DNA of 64,000 bases from Nocardioides currus (lineage in GTDB: Bacteria > Actinomycetota > Actinomycetes > Propionibacteriales > Nocardioidaceae). Positions 49,747-57,873 of the stretch are shown in pieces. Every line of letters begins with the position of its first letter. Within the stretch, counting starts at the first letter, position 1. Location of the stretch: positions 186,001 to 250,000 of the forward strand of contig NZ_PYXZ01000001.1 of NCBI RefSeq assembly GCF_003057875.1, in the 5' to 3' direction. Both the position numbers and the translations under genes were made by a program. The notes beneath the pieces are model-generated. The model worked only from the letters and a program-made list of their open reading frames with translations, did no database searches and was not told the origin of the DNA.

Positions 49747-50733
49747 ATGACCACACTCACCCGGCCCCACCCGCGAGGTCGCCGCGCCGCCGGCCTGCTC
49801 GCCGCCGTCACCATGACCGGTGCGCTCGTCGCCGGTCTCGCCGCGTGCTCCTCGTCCTCCGACAGCAGCTCCGACACCGGCGGGAGCGACGGTGGCTCGG
49901 TCTCCTCCGAGGTCGCGCCCAGCCCCTCCGAGCGGCAGCTCGCGGACCAGTCCGAGTCCGCCGGTGACACGGCCGCCGACAGCGGCAAGGTCGCCGATAC
50001 CGGCTCCCCCGCCGCCCGGCCGGCGGCGATCGACCGTGCCGTCATCTCCACCGGCACCGTGTCCCTGGTCAGCGACGACGTCGCCGATGCCCGCCGGGAG
50101 GTGCAGCGCATCGTCGACGGTCAGCGCGGCACGATCTCGCAGGAGGACACCGAGACCGACGACGAGGGCGTGGCGACGTACTCCCGTCTCGTCATTCGCG
50201 TGCCGTCGGGCTCCTTCACCGAGACCATGCAGGCGCTGGAGAAGGCGGCCGAGCTGCGGCAGTCGCAGGTGACCAGCGAGGACGTCACCACCCAGGTCAT
50301 CGACACCGACGTCCGCGTGCGCGCCCAGGAGGGCAGCCTGCGCCGGGTCGAGCAGCTGCTCGCTCGCGCCGAGTCGCTCAAGGACATCATCTGGATCGAG
50401 TCGCAGCTCACGACGCGTCAGGCCGAGCTGGACTCGCTCAAGTCGCAGCAGGCCTGGCTCTCCGACCAGACCAGCGAGTCCACGATCACCATCGACATCG
50501 CGCGCACGCCCGAGGTCGAGGAGAAGGCGGAGGAGGACCGGGACGACGCCGGGTTCCTGGCCGGACTCACCAGCGGCATGGACGCCCTGGGCGGCTTCGC
50601 GGTGGCGCTGGCCACCATCGTCGGCGCGCTGCTGCCCTTCGCGATCGTGCTCGCGGTGTTCGGCCTGCCGACCTGGCTCCTCGTACGCCGCAGCGCCCGC
50701 CGCCGGACGCCGAAGCAGCCCGCGACCCCCTGA
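49747..50733 (+). CDS. DUF4349 lipoprotein with C-terminal membrane anchor
   Basis: The 328-residue precursor has a signal peptide with lipobox LAAC followed by a long Ser/Asp/Gly tract. The DUF4349 domain (about 95-250) includes ISTGTVSLVSDDVADARREV, a central coiled coil, and IWIESQLTTRQAELDSLKSQ. A transmembrane helix at about 285-310 and a basic end follow. The function is unknown; similar proteins sit in the envelope of many bacteria. It stands alone, divergent from hemY and convergent with the flavin reductase gene. Confidence 0.85.
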   Translation: MTTLTRPHPRGRRAAGLLAAVTMTGALVAGLAACSSSSDSSSDTGGSDGGSVSSEVAPSPSERQLADQSESAGDTAADSGKVADTGSPAARPAAIDRAVISTGTVSLVSDDVADARREVQRIVDGQRGTISQEDTETDDEGVATYSRLVIRVPSGSFTETMQALEKAAELRQSQVTSEDVTTQVIDTDVRVRAQEGSLRRVEQLLARAESLKDIIWIESQLTTRQAELDSLKSQQAWLSDQTSESTITIDIARTPEVEEKAEEDRDDAGFLAGLTSGMDALGGFAVALATIVGALLPFAIVLAVFGLPTWLLVRRSARRRTPKQPATP

Positions 50734-50745
50734 CGCAGCGCGTCA
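50731..50745. terminator. Palindrome spanning two convergent stop codons
   Basis: TGACGCAGCGCGTCA has perfect 6-bp arms around AGC. Its left end is the TGA of the DUF4349 gene, and its right end is the stop of the flavin reductase gene on the other strand. It may terminate both transcripts. Confidence 0.6.
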
Positions 50746-51330
50746 GGCCGCGTCCGCGTCGCCCTTGTGCGGGGCGGGGCCCGACTCGACCTCGGCCCCG
50801 TTGATCCGGCCGTCGAGGCGGGTCGGGTCGAGGTCGTCGCGGTGCAGCTTGGCGAAGCCGGACTTGTGGAACACGAGCGGGTGCTCGCCGTCGCCGGCGC
50901 CGACCTGGTGGATGCGCAGCAGCACGATCATGTGGTCGCCCGCCTCGACCTCCTCGTGGACGGTGACGTCGAAGGTCGCGACCGCCTCGGTCAGCAGCAC
51001 CGCGCCGCCCTCGGTGACGCTGAACGGCAACCCGTCGAAGCGCTGCTCGCGCGGACCGGCGAGCTGGCGGCAGATGTCGTCGTGGTGGTCGGCGAGCACG
51101 CTGATGCCGAGGTGGTGGGCCTCGCGCAGCAGCGGCCAGGTCGCGCTGGAGGTGGAGACGGAGAAGGACACCAGGGGCGGCTCGATGCTGATCGAGGTGA
51201 AGGACGACGCGGCGAGCCCGGTCAGCTGGCCCTTCACCGACGCCGCGACGGCGACGACGCCGCTCGGGAACGCGCCGAACGCCGAGCGCAGGGTGCGCTG
51301 GTCGAGGGTCGTGAGGTGCGGGGTGGTCAT
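50743..51330 (-). CDS. Flavin reductase domain protein
   Basis: The 195-residue protein has the FMN-binding split-barrel of HpaC/Fre-like reductases: RSAFGAFPSGVVAVAA, GLAASSFTSISIEPPLVSFSV and GDHMIVLLRIHQVG. It makes reduced flavin for two-component monooxygenases. As the last gene of the sulfur operon it would serve SsuD and SfnG. It begins two bases from the end of the previous gene, so no separate promoter is likely. Confidence 0.88.
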   Translation of the reverse strand: MTTPHLTTLDQRTLRSAFGAFPSGVVAVAASVKGQLTGLAASSFTSISIEPPLVSFSVSTSSATWPLLREAHHLGISVLADHHDDICRQLAGPREQRFDGLPFSVTEGGAVLLTEAVATFDVTVHEEVEAGDHMIVLLRIHQVGAGDGEHPLVFHKSGFAKLHRDDLDPTRLDGRINGAEVESGPAPHKGDADAA

Positions 51331-51331
51331 G

Positions 51332-51841
51332 TCAGGACACCGCCTGTCGGGCTGTCGGGAGGTGGGCGAGGTGGGTGAGGCGCGGCCGGGCGGCGTCGAG
51401 CCATCCGGTGTAGGCCGACGGGTCGTCGTACGCACTGTCGAGGAGGTAGAGCCCGCGCGTGGGCACGGCCGCGCCGAGCTCGACGAGCACCTGGCGCAGG
51501 CCGTGCTCGGGCGCGAGGGCGTGGGCCGGGGAGCCGCCCAGCATCAGCGGCACGGCAGTGGTGCCGAGCAGGGAGTCGGCCGGGAACCAGTCGAGGAACG
51601 ACTTGAGCAGGCCGGTGTAGGTCGCCTTGTACGTCGGGGTGGCGACGACCAGCAGGTCGCAGGCCTGCACCTGCTCGACGAGTCGCGCGACCGCCGACGA
51701 GCCGAAGTCGAAGAGCTCGGCCCCGTGCTCGGCCAGGTCGATGACGAGGTCGGCGCCCCCGAGCTCGTCGGCGAGGTGGGTGGCCGCCGCCAGCGTGCGC
51801 GAGCCCGCCTTCGGGTTGCCGACGAGCACCGCGGTCGTCAT
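51332..51841 (-). CDS. NAD(P)H-dependent FMN reductase (MsuE/SsuE-like)
   Basis: A 169-residue flavodoxin-fold reductase: VLVGNPKAGSRTL phosphate loop, VVATPTYKATYTGLLKSFLDW flavin contact, and LGGSPAHALAPEHGLRQVL. It supplies FMNH2 to the monooxygenases. Its ATGA overlaps the ssuD stop. Two unlike flavin reductases in one operon could serve different oxygenases. Confidence 0.88.
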   Translation of the reverse strand: MTTAVLVGNPKAGSRTLAAATHLADELGGADLVIDLAEHGAELFDFGSSAVARLVEQVQACDLLVVATPTYKATYTGLLKSFLDWFPADSLLGTTAVPLMLGGSPAHALAPEHGLRQVLVELGAAVPTRGLYLLDSAYDDPSAYTGWLDAARPRLTHLAHLPTARQAVS

Positions 51842-52980
51842 GACGCGGCCCGCTGGCCGCCGAAGGGCACCGAGGACGTCGCCGTGACCGGGGCCGGGTT
51901 GGTCCAGACGCCACGCTTCTCGAGGATCGGGAGCACGCCCTCGCCGAAGTGGTAGGCGCCCTCGAGGTGGGGGTAGGCCGAGAGCACGAACTCCTCGATG
52001 CCGAGCGCAGCGTATTCCTCGACGCGGTCGGCGACCTCCTCGTGGCTGCCGACGAGCGCGGTGCCGGCCCCGCCGCGCACCAGGCCGACGCCGGCCCACA
52101 GGTTGGGGTAGATCTCCAGCCCGTCCTTGCTGCCGTTGTTGAGGGCGAGCATGTTCTGCTGGCCGACGGACTCCGACTTCTTGAGGCCCTCCTGCACGCG
52201 GCGGATCTCGGCGTCGTCGATGCCCTCGAGCAGCCGATCGGCCTCGCGCCACGCCTCCTCGGAGGTGTCGCGATTGATCGTGTGCATGCGGATGCCGAAC
52301 CTGATCTCGCGGCCCTGCTGCTCGGCGAGCTCGCGGATCCACGCGATCTTCTTGGCCACCGCCGCGGGCGGCTCGCCCCAGGTCAGGTAGACGTCGGCGT
52401 GCTTGGCGGCCACGTCGCCGGCCGCGGGCGAGGACCCTCCGAAGTAGATCTCCGGGACGGGATCGGGCAGCTGCTGCAGCTGGGCCTCCTCGACGCGGAG
52501 GAACTCGCCCTCGAAGCTGACCTGCTCCCCCGTCCAGAGCCGGGTGACGATCTCGAGGAACTCGTCGCAGCGGCGGTAGCGCTCGTCCTTGTCGAGGAAG
52601 TCGCCGTACGCCCGCTGCTCGTGGCTCTCGCCGCCGGTGACGACGTTGAGGAGCAGCCGTCCGCCCGACAGGTTCTGGAACGTGGCGGCCATCTGCGCGG
52701 CCAGTGTCGGCGCGGTCAGCCCGGGGCGGAAGGCGACGAGGAACTTCAGGCGCTCCGAGAGCGGCGCCAGCATCGCGGTCGAGAGCCACGCGTCCTCGCA
52801 CCAGGCCCCGGTCGGGGTCAGGGCGGCCTCGAAGCCGAGCTGCTCCGCGCTGCGCGCGATCTGGCCGAGGTAGGGGACGCTGGCCGGGCGACCGCCGCCG
52901 GCGTGCGTGACGCCGTGGCCGCCGCTGACGACCTGTCGGCCGTCGCCGCCGTTCGTGGGCAGGAACCAGTGGAACTTCAT
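51838..52980 (-). CDS. ssuD: Alkanesulfonate monooxygenase, LLM class
   Basis: The 380-residue enzyme cleaves alkanesulfonates to aldehyde and sulfite with FMNH2 and oxygen. MKFHWFLPTNGGDGRQVV, TPTGAWCEDAWLSTAML and NVVTGGESHEQRAYGDFLDK match SsuD closely, including the active-site Cys and the C-terminal SAYPHLEGAYHFGEGVLP. The ATG at 52980 is chosen by homology. A 50-base gap with a repeat copy precedes it. It is followed by both flavin reductases. No ABC uptake genes for sulfonates are in the window. Confidence 0.92.
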   Translation of the reverse strand: MKFHWFLPTNGGDGRQVVSGGHGVTHAGGGRPASVPYLGQIARSAEQLGFEAALTPTGAWCEDAWLSTAMLAPLSERLKFLVAFRPGLTAPTLAAQMAATFQNLSGGRLLLNVVTGGESHEQRAYGDFLDKDERYRRCDEFLEIVTRLWTGEQVSFEGEFLRVEEAQLQQLPDPVPEIYFGGSSPAAGDVAAKHADVYLTWGEPPAAVAKKIAWIRELAEQQGREIRFGIRMHTINRDTSEEAWREADRLLEGIDDAEIRRVQEGLKKSESVGQQNMLALNNGSKDGLEIYPNLWAGVGLVRGGAGTALVGSHEEVADRVEEYAALGIEEFVLSAYPHLEGAYHFGEGVLPILEKRGVWTNPAPVTATSSVPFGGQRAAS

Positions 52981-52996
52981 CGTTTCTCTCTCTCGG

Positions 52997-53027
52997 TGGT
53001 TGAGGTGCGAGCGCAGCGAGCCTCGAG
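52997..53027 (+). repeat. 31-bp repeat, intergenic copy
   Basis: TGGTTGAGGTGCGAGCGCAG and the following CGAGCCTCGAG form a 31-base unit between ssuD and the upstream oxidoreductase gene. It matches 53797-53827, read on the other strand, at 29 of 31 positions. Confidence 0.85.
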
Positions 53028-53030
53028 AGC

Positions 53031-54269
53031 TCAGAGCTGTCCGTGGTTGGGCGGGAGGGTGCGGTCGACGACCCAACGGCCGAGGTGCTGCACCTTCCAC
53101 GCCGCGGGGTCGTGCAGGGTGTGCGTGCGGGCGTTGCGCCAGTGCCGGTCGAGGTTGAGCGCGCCGAGGGCCGAGCGGGTGCCGGAGACCTCGAAGAGAC
53201 GGCTCGCCACCTCCACCGACACGGCGGTCGACGACGCGCGGCTCGCGGCCACGGCCAGGCTGGCCGTCCCCGCCGACTGCGCGGTGAGGTCGGCGGTGGC
53301 CGCGTCGACGGCCCGGCCGGCCTCGCGCAGCAGGGCCTCGGCGCCGCGTACGGCGACCTCCATCTGCCCGAGGGCGTGCACGACCAGCGGGTCGTCGCCC
53401 GCGCGGTCGACCCCGGCGTCCGGGAAGGGCCGCGACCTGGTGCGCACGAACTCCGCCGCCTCCTCGATCGCGGCACGGGCGATGCCGACGTCGATCGCGG
53501 AGTGCAGGAGCTGGGCGAACGATCCGTAGGTCTGCGGCCGGTCGAAGGTCTGGTGGTAGGGCGTGATCCGGTCGTCGGCGACGTGGACGTCGACGAGCTC
53601 GACGGTGCCCGATGCGGTGGTGCGCTGGCCCATGCCGTCCCAGTCGTCGATGACCCTCACCCCGGGTGCGGTGCGCTCGATCCACGCCACGTGGAGCGGT
53701 CCGTCGACGTCGAGGTGCGCGAGCACCGGGATCCAGTCGGCGAAGAGGGCGCCGGTGGCGTAGCCCTTGGTGCCGTTGAGCAGCCACGACCGAGGCCTCG
53801 AGGCTCGCTCCGCTCGCACCTCGACCATCGAAGGCCGAAGCGTCGTACGGATGTCGCGGACGTGCTTGGTGCCGATCTCCGACTGGGCGTTGCCGAAGCG
53901 CTTCCCGGCGAGCACCTCGCCGAAGAAGAACTCCTGCTGCTCCGGCGTGCCCTGGTCACGCATGGCGTTGACATAGACGAAGTGGCTCTGCGGGACCTGG
54001 GCGATGCTCGGGTCGCCGGTGGCGAGCACCCGGAACACCTCGGCCAGCGTGACCGCGGGCAGGTCGGGTCCGCCGTGCTCCTGCGGGACGGTGATCGCGA
54101 GCAGGCCCGACTCGGCGAGCCGGTCGAGCTCCGGGCCGGGGAGGATGCGCTCCGCGTCACGCTGGGAGGCGGTCTCGGCGAAGTGCGCGGCCAGCGTGCG
54201 CGCGACCGAGACGGCCTGCTCGCTCGTCCAGGTCGGCGTGACGACGGGCGCGTGCGCCACGGCGGTCAT
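53031..54269 (-). CDS. Acyl-CoA-dehydrogenase-fold monooxygenase (SfnB-like) with in-frame repeat insert
   Basis: The 412-residue protein belongs to the ACAD-fold, flavin-dependent group that includes SfnB and DszC and acts in sulfur acquisition. Domains are an N-terminal helical domain, a middle beta domain (GTKGYATGALFADWIPVLA) and a C-terminal helical bundle, ending ALNLDRHWRNARTHTLHDP as in that group. Residues 148-159 (MVEVRAERASRP) are encoded by a dispersed 31-bp repeat and sit between DIRTTLRPS and WLLNGTKGY, where homologues have a short loop. The frame stays open, so a product is expected, but folding may be affected. The start overlaps the sfnG stop by four bases. Confidence 0.85.
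   Translation of the reverse strand: MTAVAHAPVVTPTWTSEQAVSVARTLAAHFAETASQRDAERILPGPELDRLAESGLLAITVPQEHGGPDLPAVTLAEVFRVLATGDPSIAQVPQSHFVYVNAMRDQGTPEQQEFFFGEVLAGKRFGNAQSEIGTKHVRDIRTTLRPSMVEVRAERASRPRSWLLNGTKGYATGALFADWIPVLAHLDVDGPLHVAWIERTAPGVRVIDDWDGMGQRTTASGTVELVDVHVADDRITPYHQTFDRPQTYGSFAQLLHSAIDVGIARAAIEEAAEFVRTRSRPFPDAGVDRAGDDPLVVHALGQMEVAVRGAEALLREAGRAVDAATADLTAQSAGTASLAVAASRASSTAVSVEVASRLFEVSGTRSALGALNLDRHWRNARTHTLHDPAAWKVQHLGRWVVDRTLPPNHGQL
53797..53827 (-). repeat. 31-bp repeat, copy inside a coding region
   Basis: On the minus strand TGGTCGAGGTGCGAGCGGAG and the following CGAGCCTCGAG match the intergenic repeat at 52997-53027 at 29 of 31 positions. The copies are about 0.8 kb apart and inverted. 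The flanks GGCC(T)TCGA and TCGAGGCC make a short outer stem. Confidence 0.85.
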
Positions 54270-55369
54270 GCGACGGACTTCGCGTCTTCTTCGGCCTCGA
54301 GCGCGCGGACGATCGGCAGCACCTTCTCGCCGAAGTGCTCGACCTCCTCCTGGAAGTGCAGGAAGCCGAGGAGGAACAGGTCGACGCCGCGGCGCTTGAA
54401 CTCGATCATCCGCTCGGCGACCTGCTCGGGCGTGCCGACGAGACCGGTGCGGAAGCCGTCGTTGTACTGCACGAGGTCGCGGAAGTCGGAGTCCTGCCAC
54501 ATCCCCTTCTTGTCACCGGTCGACTGGCCGGCCTCCTTGACGGCGCTGCCGAAGCCCTCGACCGCCTCGGGGTTGGCCTTGGCGATGATCTCCTCGAGCG
54601 TCGCGTGGGCCTCCGCCTCGGAGTCGCGGGCGACCATGAAGCCGTTGACCCCGAACTTCACCGTGCGCCCGGCCTGGTCGGCCGACGCGGTGACGCCGGC
54701 GATCTGCTCGGCGATGCCGTCGGGGGTGTTGCCGTTGGCGAAGTACCAGTCGCTCACGCGTCCGGCCATCGACTGGGCGACGGTGGAGTTGCCGCCCTGG
54801 AAGATCTGCGGGGTCGGCCGGCCGTCGAGCACCAGCGGCTTGGGCTTCATGTCGAAGTCGGTCAGCTGGAAGAAGTCGCCGCGGAACTCGGCGTGGTCGC
54901 TGGTCCAGATCTCGCGGATGTAGGAGATGAACTCCTCGGCCATCCGATAGCGCTCGCCGTGCTCGAGCCAGCGCACACCCATGCTGGTCGCCTCGTCCTT
55001 GAACCAGCCCGACACGACGTTGATCGCGGCGCGCCCGTTGCTGAGGTGGTCGGCGGTGGCGATGAACTTCGCCAGCACGCCGGGGTGCCACATGTAGGGG
55101 TGCACGGCCGAGATGACCTGGAGGCGCTCGGTCGCGAGCAGCAGCGCGAGGCTCAGCGAGGTGGCCTCGTGCTGGTTGGCGGCGCCGTACGACGCGGTGT
55201 AGCGGACCTGCGTCAGGGCGTAGTCGAAGCCGTTGTTCTCGGCCGTCTGCGCGAGCCGCTTGTTGTAGTCGTAGTCCCAGCCGGTGCGCTGCTCGATGTC
55301 GGAGATCACGAGGCCTCCGGACACGTTGGGCACCCAGTAGGCGAACTGCAGTGGCGCTGATGCGGTCAT
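54266..55369 (-). CDS. sfnG: Dimethylsulfone monooxygenase-like LLM enzyme (SfnG)
   Basis: The 367-residue FMNH2-dependent enzyme has the SfnG signature FAYWVPNVSGGLVISDIEQR followed by DYNKRLAQTAE, then VSGWFKDEATSMGVRWLEH and IFQGGNSTVAQSMAG. It would oxidise dimethylsulfone to methanesulfinate, which can lead on to sulfite. The ATG at 55369 follows GAGGAG. It is the first gene of an operon with the SfnB-like protein, SsuD and the flavin reductases. An AT-rich palindrome 35 bases upstream is a likely operator. Confidence 0.87.
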   Translation of the reverse strand: MTASAPLQFAYWVPNVSGGLVISDIEQRTGWDYDYNKRLAQTAENNGFDYALTQVRYTASYGAANQHEATSLSLALLLATERLQVISAVHPYMWHPGVLAKFIATADHLSNGRAAINVVSGWFKDEATSMGVRWLEHGERYRMAEEFISYIREIWTSDHAEFRGDFFQLTDFDMKPKPLVLDGRPTPQIFQGGNSTVAQSMAGRVSDWYFANGNTPDGIAEQIAGVTASADQAGRTVKFGVNGFMVARDSEAEAHATLEEIIAKANPEAVEGFGSAVKEAGQSTGDKKGMWQDSDFRDLVQYNDGFRTGLVGTPEQVAERMIEFKRRGVDLFLLGFLHFQEEVEHFGEKVLPIVRALEAEEDAKSVA

Positions 55370-55403
55370 GGCATGACTCCTCGAGGGGCGGGGCCCGATC
55401 AAT

Positions 55404-55415
55404 GTCTATTAAGAC
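55404..55415. promoter_or_regulatory. AT-rich palindrome before sfnG
   Basis: GTCTATTAAGAC has 4-bp arms (GTCT/AGAC) in an AT-rich island of a GC-rich genome, about 35 bases before the sfnG ATG. A related GTTTTATAGAC lies before the gene at 55503 (56831-56841). Both could bind the LysR protein encoded at 56933. Confidence 0.5.
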
Positions 55416-55438
55416 TATGGACAAAGAGTGAAGCGAAT

Positions 55439-55502
55439 GCAAGGCGGCGCCGCGCTCCTCCCGCCACGAGTTGCGGAGGGGGTGCAAGGCGCCGCCTTGC
55501 AC
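55439..55502 (-). terminator. Terminator of the ACAD-fold monooxygenase gene
   Basis: Directly after the stop codon, GTGCAAGGC (55482-55490) pairs with GCCTTGCAC (55494-55502). In addition, 13-base arms 55439-55451 and 55488-55500 pair exactly over a 36-base loop. The alternatives share one arm. This separates the gene from the sfnG operon. Confidence 0.75.
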
Positions 55503-56807
55503 TCAGCCCTGCCGGGGCCAGTCCTGCGTGCGGCGGGTGCCGCCGATCGACCAGGCGTACGGCGGGGGCGTGCCGTTGACCACGTGCGCGCCGACGACGC
55601 GCGACTTGAGGATGCGCGGGTTGTGCGAGGCGACCGTGCGGGCGTTGCGCCAGTGCCGGTCGAGGCCCTCGGTGCGCGCGGTGGCCGAGGCGCCGAGGGT
55701 GTCGAACAGGTCGCTGGTCGCGCGGAGCACGAGCTCCGAGACGACCACCTGCGCGGCGGCCGACTCGATCTCGGCCTCCTCGACCGCCGCGGCGACGTCG
55801 TGGTGGTGGCGCGAGGGCACGTCGGCGACCACCTGGAGGCTGGCCGCGACCCGCTGCGTGGTGGCCTCGGCGGCGTACACCGACGCGGCGATGTCACCGA
55901 TGCGGGCGAGGACCTGCGCGTCGTCGCGGACCCGGGCCGCGTTGGCGTGGGAGTAGTTGCGGGTGCGGCTGCGCACGTGCGTCACGGCGTCGTCGAGCGC
56001 GGCGCGGCCGATGCCGGCCAGGGTCGCGAGGAGGTTCAGCTGGTAGAGCCCGGTCTGGTAGGGGAAGCGCTCGCCGAACGGCAGCACGTGGGCGGCCGGG
56101 ACGCGCACGTTGTCGAAGGTCGTCGTGCCGCTCCCGGTGCCCTTCTGCCCGAAGCCGTTCCAGTCGTCGACGACGGTGACGCCCGCGTCGCGGGTGTCGA
56201 CGATCGCGATCGCGTAGTCGTCGTCGGCCTCGTCGGGGCGGTCGGGGTTGACGACCCGCACGTAGACGTCGGCCCACTCGGCGAAGATGCTGCCGGTCGT
56301 GTAGTACTTCGTGCCGTCGAGGCGGTAGTCGCCGTCCGGCAGCGGGGTCAGCGTCGTGCGCTGTGTGTCGATGGCGGTCGACCCGGTCTCGGACCAGGCG
56401 TTGCCGGCGATCTCACCGGCGGTGAAGCGCTCGAACCACGCGCGCTGGTCCTCGCCGCGACCGTGCTGCCACACGCGGTCCTCCGCGAGGGCGAAGTGGC
56501 CGCGCAGGGCCTGCGGGACGTTGGCGTCCACGGCGGCCAGCTCGATCCACAGCTGGGTCAGCTCGGGGATGGTCGCGCCGCGGCCCCCGTGCTCGACGGG
56601 GACGCGCACGGCGCCGAGGCCGACCTTCTTGAGGCGGCGCAGCGCATCGACGGGCAGCTCGCCGTCCAGCTCGCGCTGGAGGGTGCCGGCGGCGATCTCG
56701 GTCAGCACCGGCGCCCACTCCACGCGGAGCTGCCGCAGGAGGGGGGTGTCGTGCGCGGGGCGGCCGACGACGTTGTGGGTCTCGGGCCGCGATTCGATGG
56801 CAGTCAT
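55503..56807 (-). CDS. Acyl-CoA-dehydrogenase-fold flavin monooxygenase (SfnC/DszC-like)
   Basis: A 434-residue paralogue of the product of 53031. Visible are PLLRQLRVEWAPVLTEIAAG at the start, GNAWSETGSTAID, YRLDGTKYYTTGSIFAEWAD, and the C-terminal GLDRHWRNARTVASHNPRI. Here the loop corresponding to the repeat insert in the other gene is short (TLTPLPDGDYRLDG), which shows the usual form. It is probably an FMNH2-dependent oxygenase for an organosulfur compound. It has its own promoter region, divergent from the LysR gene, and its own terminator. Confidence 0.83.
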   Translation of the reverse strand: MTAIESRPETHNVVGRPAHDTPLLRQLRVEWAPVLTEIAAGTLQRELDGELPVDALRRLKKVGLGAVRVPVEHGGRGATIPELTQLWIELAAVDANVPQALRGHFALAEDRVWQHGRGEDQRAWFERFTAGEIAGNAWSETGSTAIDTQRTTLTPLPDGDYRLDGTKYYTTGSIFAEWADVYVRVVNPDRPDEADDDYAIAIVDTRDAGVTVVDDWNGFGQKGTGSGTTTFDNVRVPAAHVLPFGERFPYQTGLYQLNLLATLAGIGRAALDDAVTHVRSRTRNYSHANAARVRDDAQVLARIGDIAASVYAAEATTQRVAASLQVVADVPSRHHHDVAAAVEEAEIESAAAQVVVSELVLRATSDLFDTLGASATARTEGLDRHWRNARTVASHNPRILKSRVVGAHVVNGTPPPYAWSIGGTRRTQDWPRQG

Positions 56808-56932
56808 GTGCAATAGCCTTTTCTGTATTGGTTTTATAGACTTTAACCGGACGGTGGCGCCGAACCACGAATCGCCTCCGGCAGGTTTTCCCGAGCAGGA
56901 GTGCAAGGCGCTCCCGAGACCAAGGAGTGCGG
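56808..56932. promoter_or_regulatory. Divergent control region, LysR / monooxygenase
   Basis: The 125-bp gap holds an AT-rich island (about 56811-56847) with GTTTTATAGAC (56831-56841), similar to the palindrome before sfnG. This is the usual place for a LysR operator. AAGGAG at 56922-56927 serves the LysR start. Confidence 0.5.
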
Positions 56933-57847
56933 ATGCGCATCGAACAGCTGGAGTACGTCGCGGCGGTGACGGCCCACGGATCGCTGCGCCGCGCCAGCGA
57001 GGCGCTGCACATCTCGCAGCCTGCCCTCAGCGAGGCCGTCACCAAGCTCGAGCGCGAGCTCGGCCTGACCCTCATCGACCGGCGTCGGTCGGGCTCGAAG
57101 ATCAGCCGGCAGGGCCTCGACCTGCTGCAGAACATGACCGAGGTGCTCGAGTCGGTCGACCGGCTCCGGCAGGCGGCCGGCGACCAGGCCGTGCGGGTGC
57201 GCGAGCTGCGCATCGGCACCGTCAACACCGCCTCCTCCACCCTGCTGGTGCCGGCGCTGCGCGACCTGCACGCGCTCCACGACGCTGGGGGCGTCGAGGT
57301 CGTCAACGCCCAGCAGAGCGAGATCCACCAGGGGCTCGGCGAGGGGACGCTCGACCTCGGCCTGGTCAACGTGCTGCCGGGCGACGACGTCCCGGTCGGC
57401 CTTGTCTCCGGCGAGCTCATCCACGGCCAGCCCGTGGCGTGCCTGCGCAACGACCACCCGCTCGCCGCGAAGGACCACGTCACGATCACCGACCTGCGCG
57501 CGGAGCCGCTGATCGCGATGCGGCCGGGCTACGTCATGCACCGCTTCGCGCACCGGCTCTTCGGCGGCTCGATGCCCACCACGACGTACTCCACCGATGG
57601 CGCCGAGATGGGCAAGGCCATGGTGGCCGAGGGCCTCGGGGTCTCGATCCTCCCGGACTACTCGATCTCGGCCGACCCGCTCGTCACCGCCGGCATCATC
57701 ACCACGCGCCCCATCCACGGCGACGACACCACCGTCTCGCTGCTGATGCTGCGTCGCAACGCCGACCACGTGCCCGCCCAGCTGCGCGACCTCCAGGCGG
57801 CACTCGTCCGCCACGCCGGCGCCTACCGGAGCGCGCGCTCCGCCTGA
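56933..57847 (+). CDS. LysR-family transcriptional regulator of the sulfur genes
   Basis: The 304-residue protein has the N-terminal winged helix RIEQLEYVAAVTAHGSLRRA with ALHISQPALSEAVTKLEREL, and a periplasmic-binding-type effector domain (about 90-295). It diverges from the monooxygenase gene at 56807, the classical LysR arrangement, and probably plays the part of Cbl/CysB in switching on sulfonate/sulfone use when sulfate is scarce. The ATG at 56933 is chosen because AAGGAG lies about 6 bases before it; a GTG at 56927 is too close. Confidence 0.9.
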   Translation: MRIEQLEYVAAVTAHGSLRRASEALHISQPALSEAVTKLERELGLTLIDRRRSGSKISRQGLDLLQNMTEVLESVDRLRQAAGDQAVRVRELRIGTVNTASSTLLVPALRDLHALHDAGGVEVVNAQQSEIHQGLGEGTLDLGLVNVLPGDDVPVGLVSGELIHGQPVACLRNDHPLAAKDHVTITDLRAEPLIAMRPGYVMHRFAHRLFGGSMPTTTYSTDGAEMGKAMVAEGLGVSILPDYSISADPLVTAGIITTRPIHGDDTTVSLLMLRRNADHVPAQLRDLQAALVRHAGAYRSARSA

Positions 57848-57861
57848 GACCACCGCCGCAC

Positions 57862-57867
57862 TAGGGT
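57862..57867 (+). promoter_or_regulatory. -10 hexamer of leaderless NYN-gene mRNA
   Basis: TAGGGT ends 6 bases before the ATG at 57874, in the 26-base gap after the LysR gene. Confidence 0.6.
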
Positions 57868-57873
57868 CGGCCC

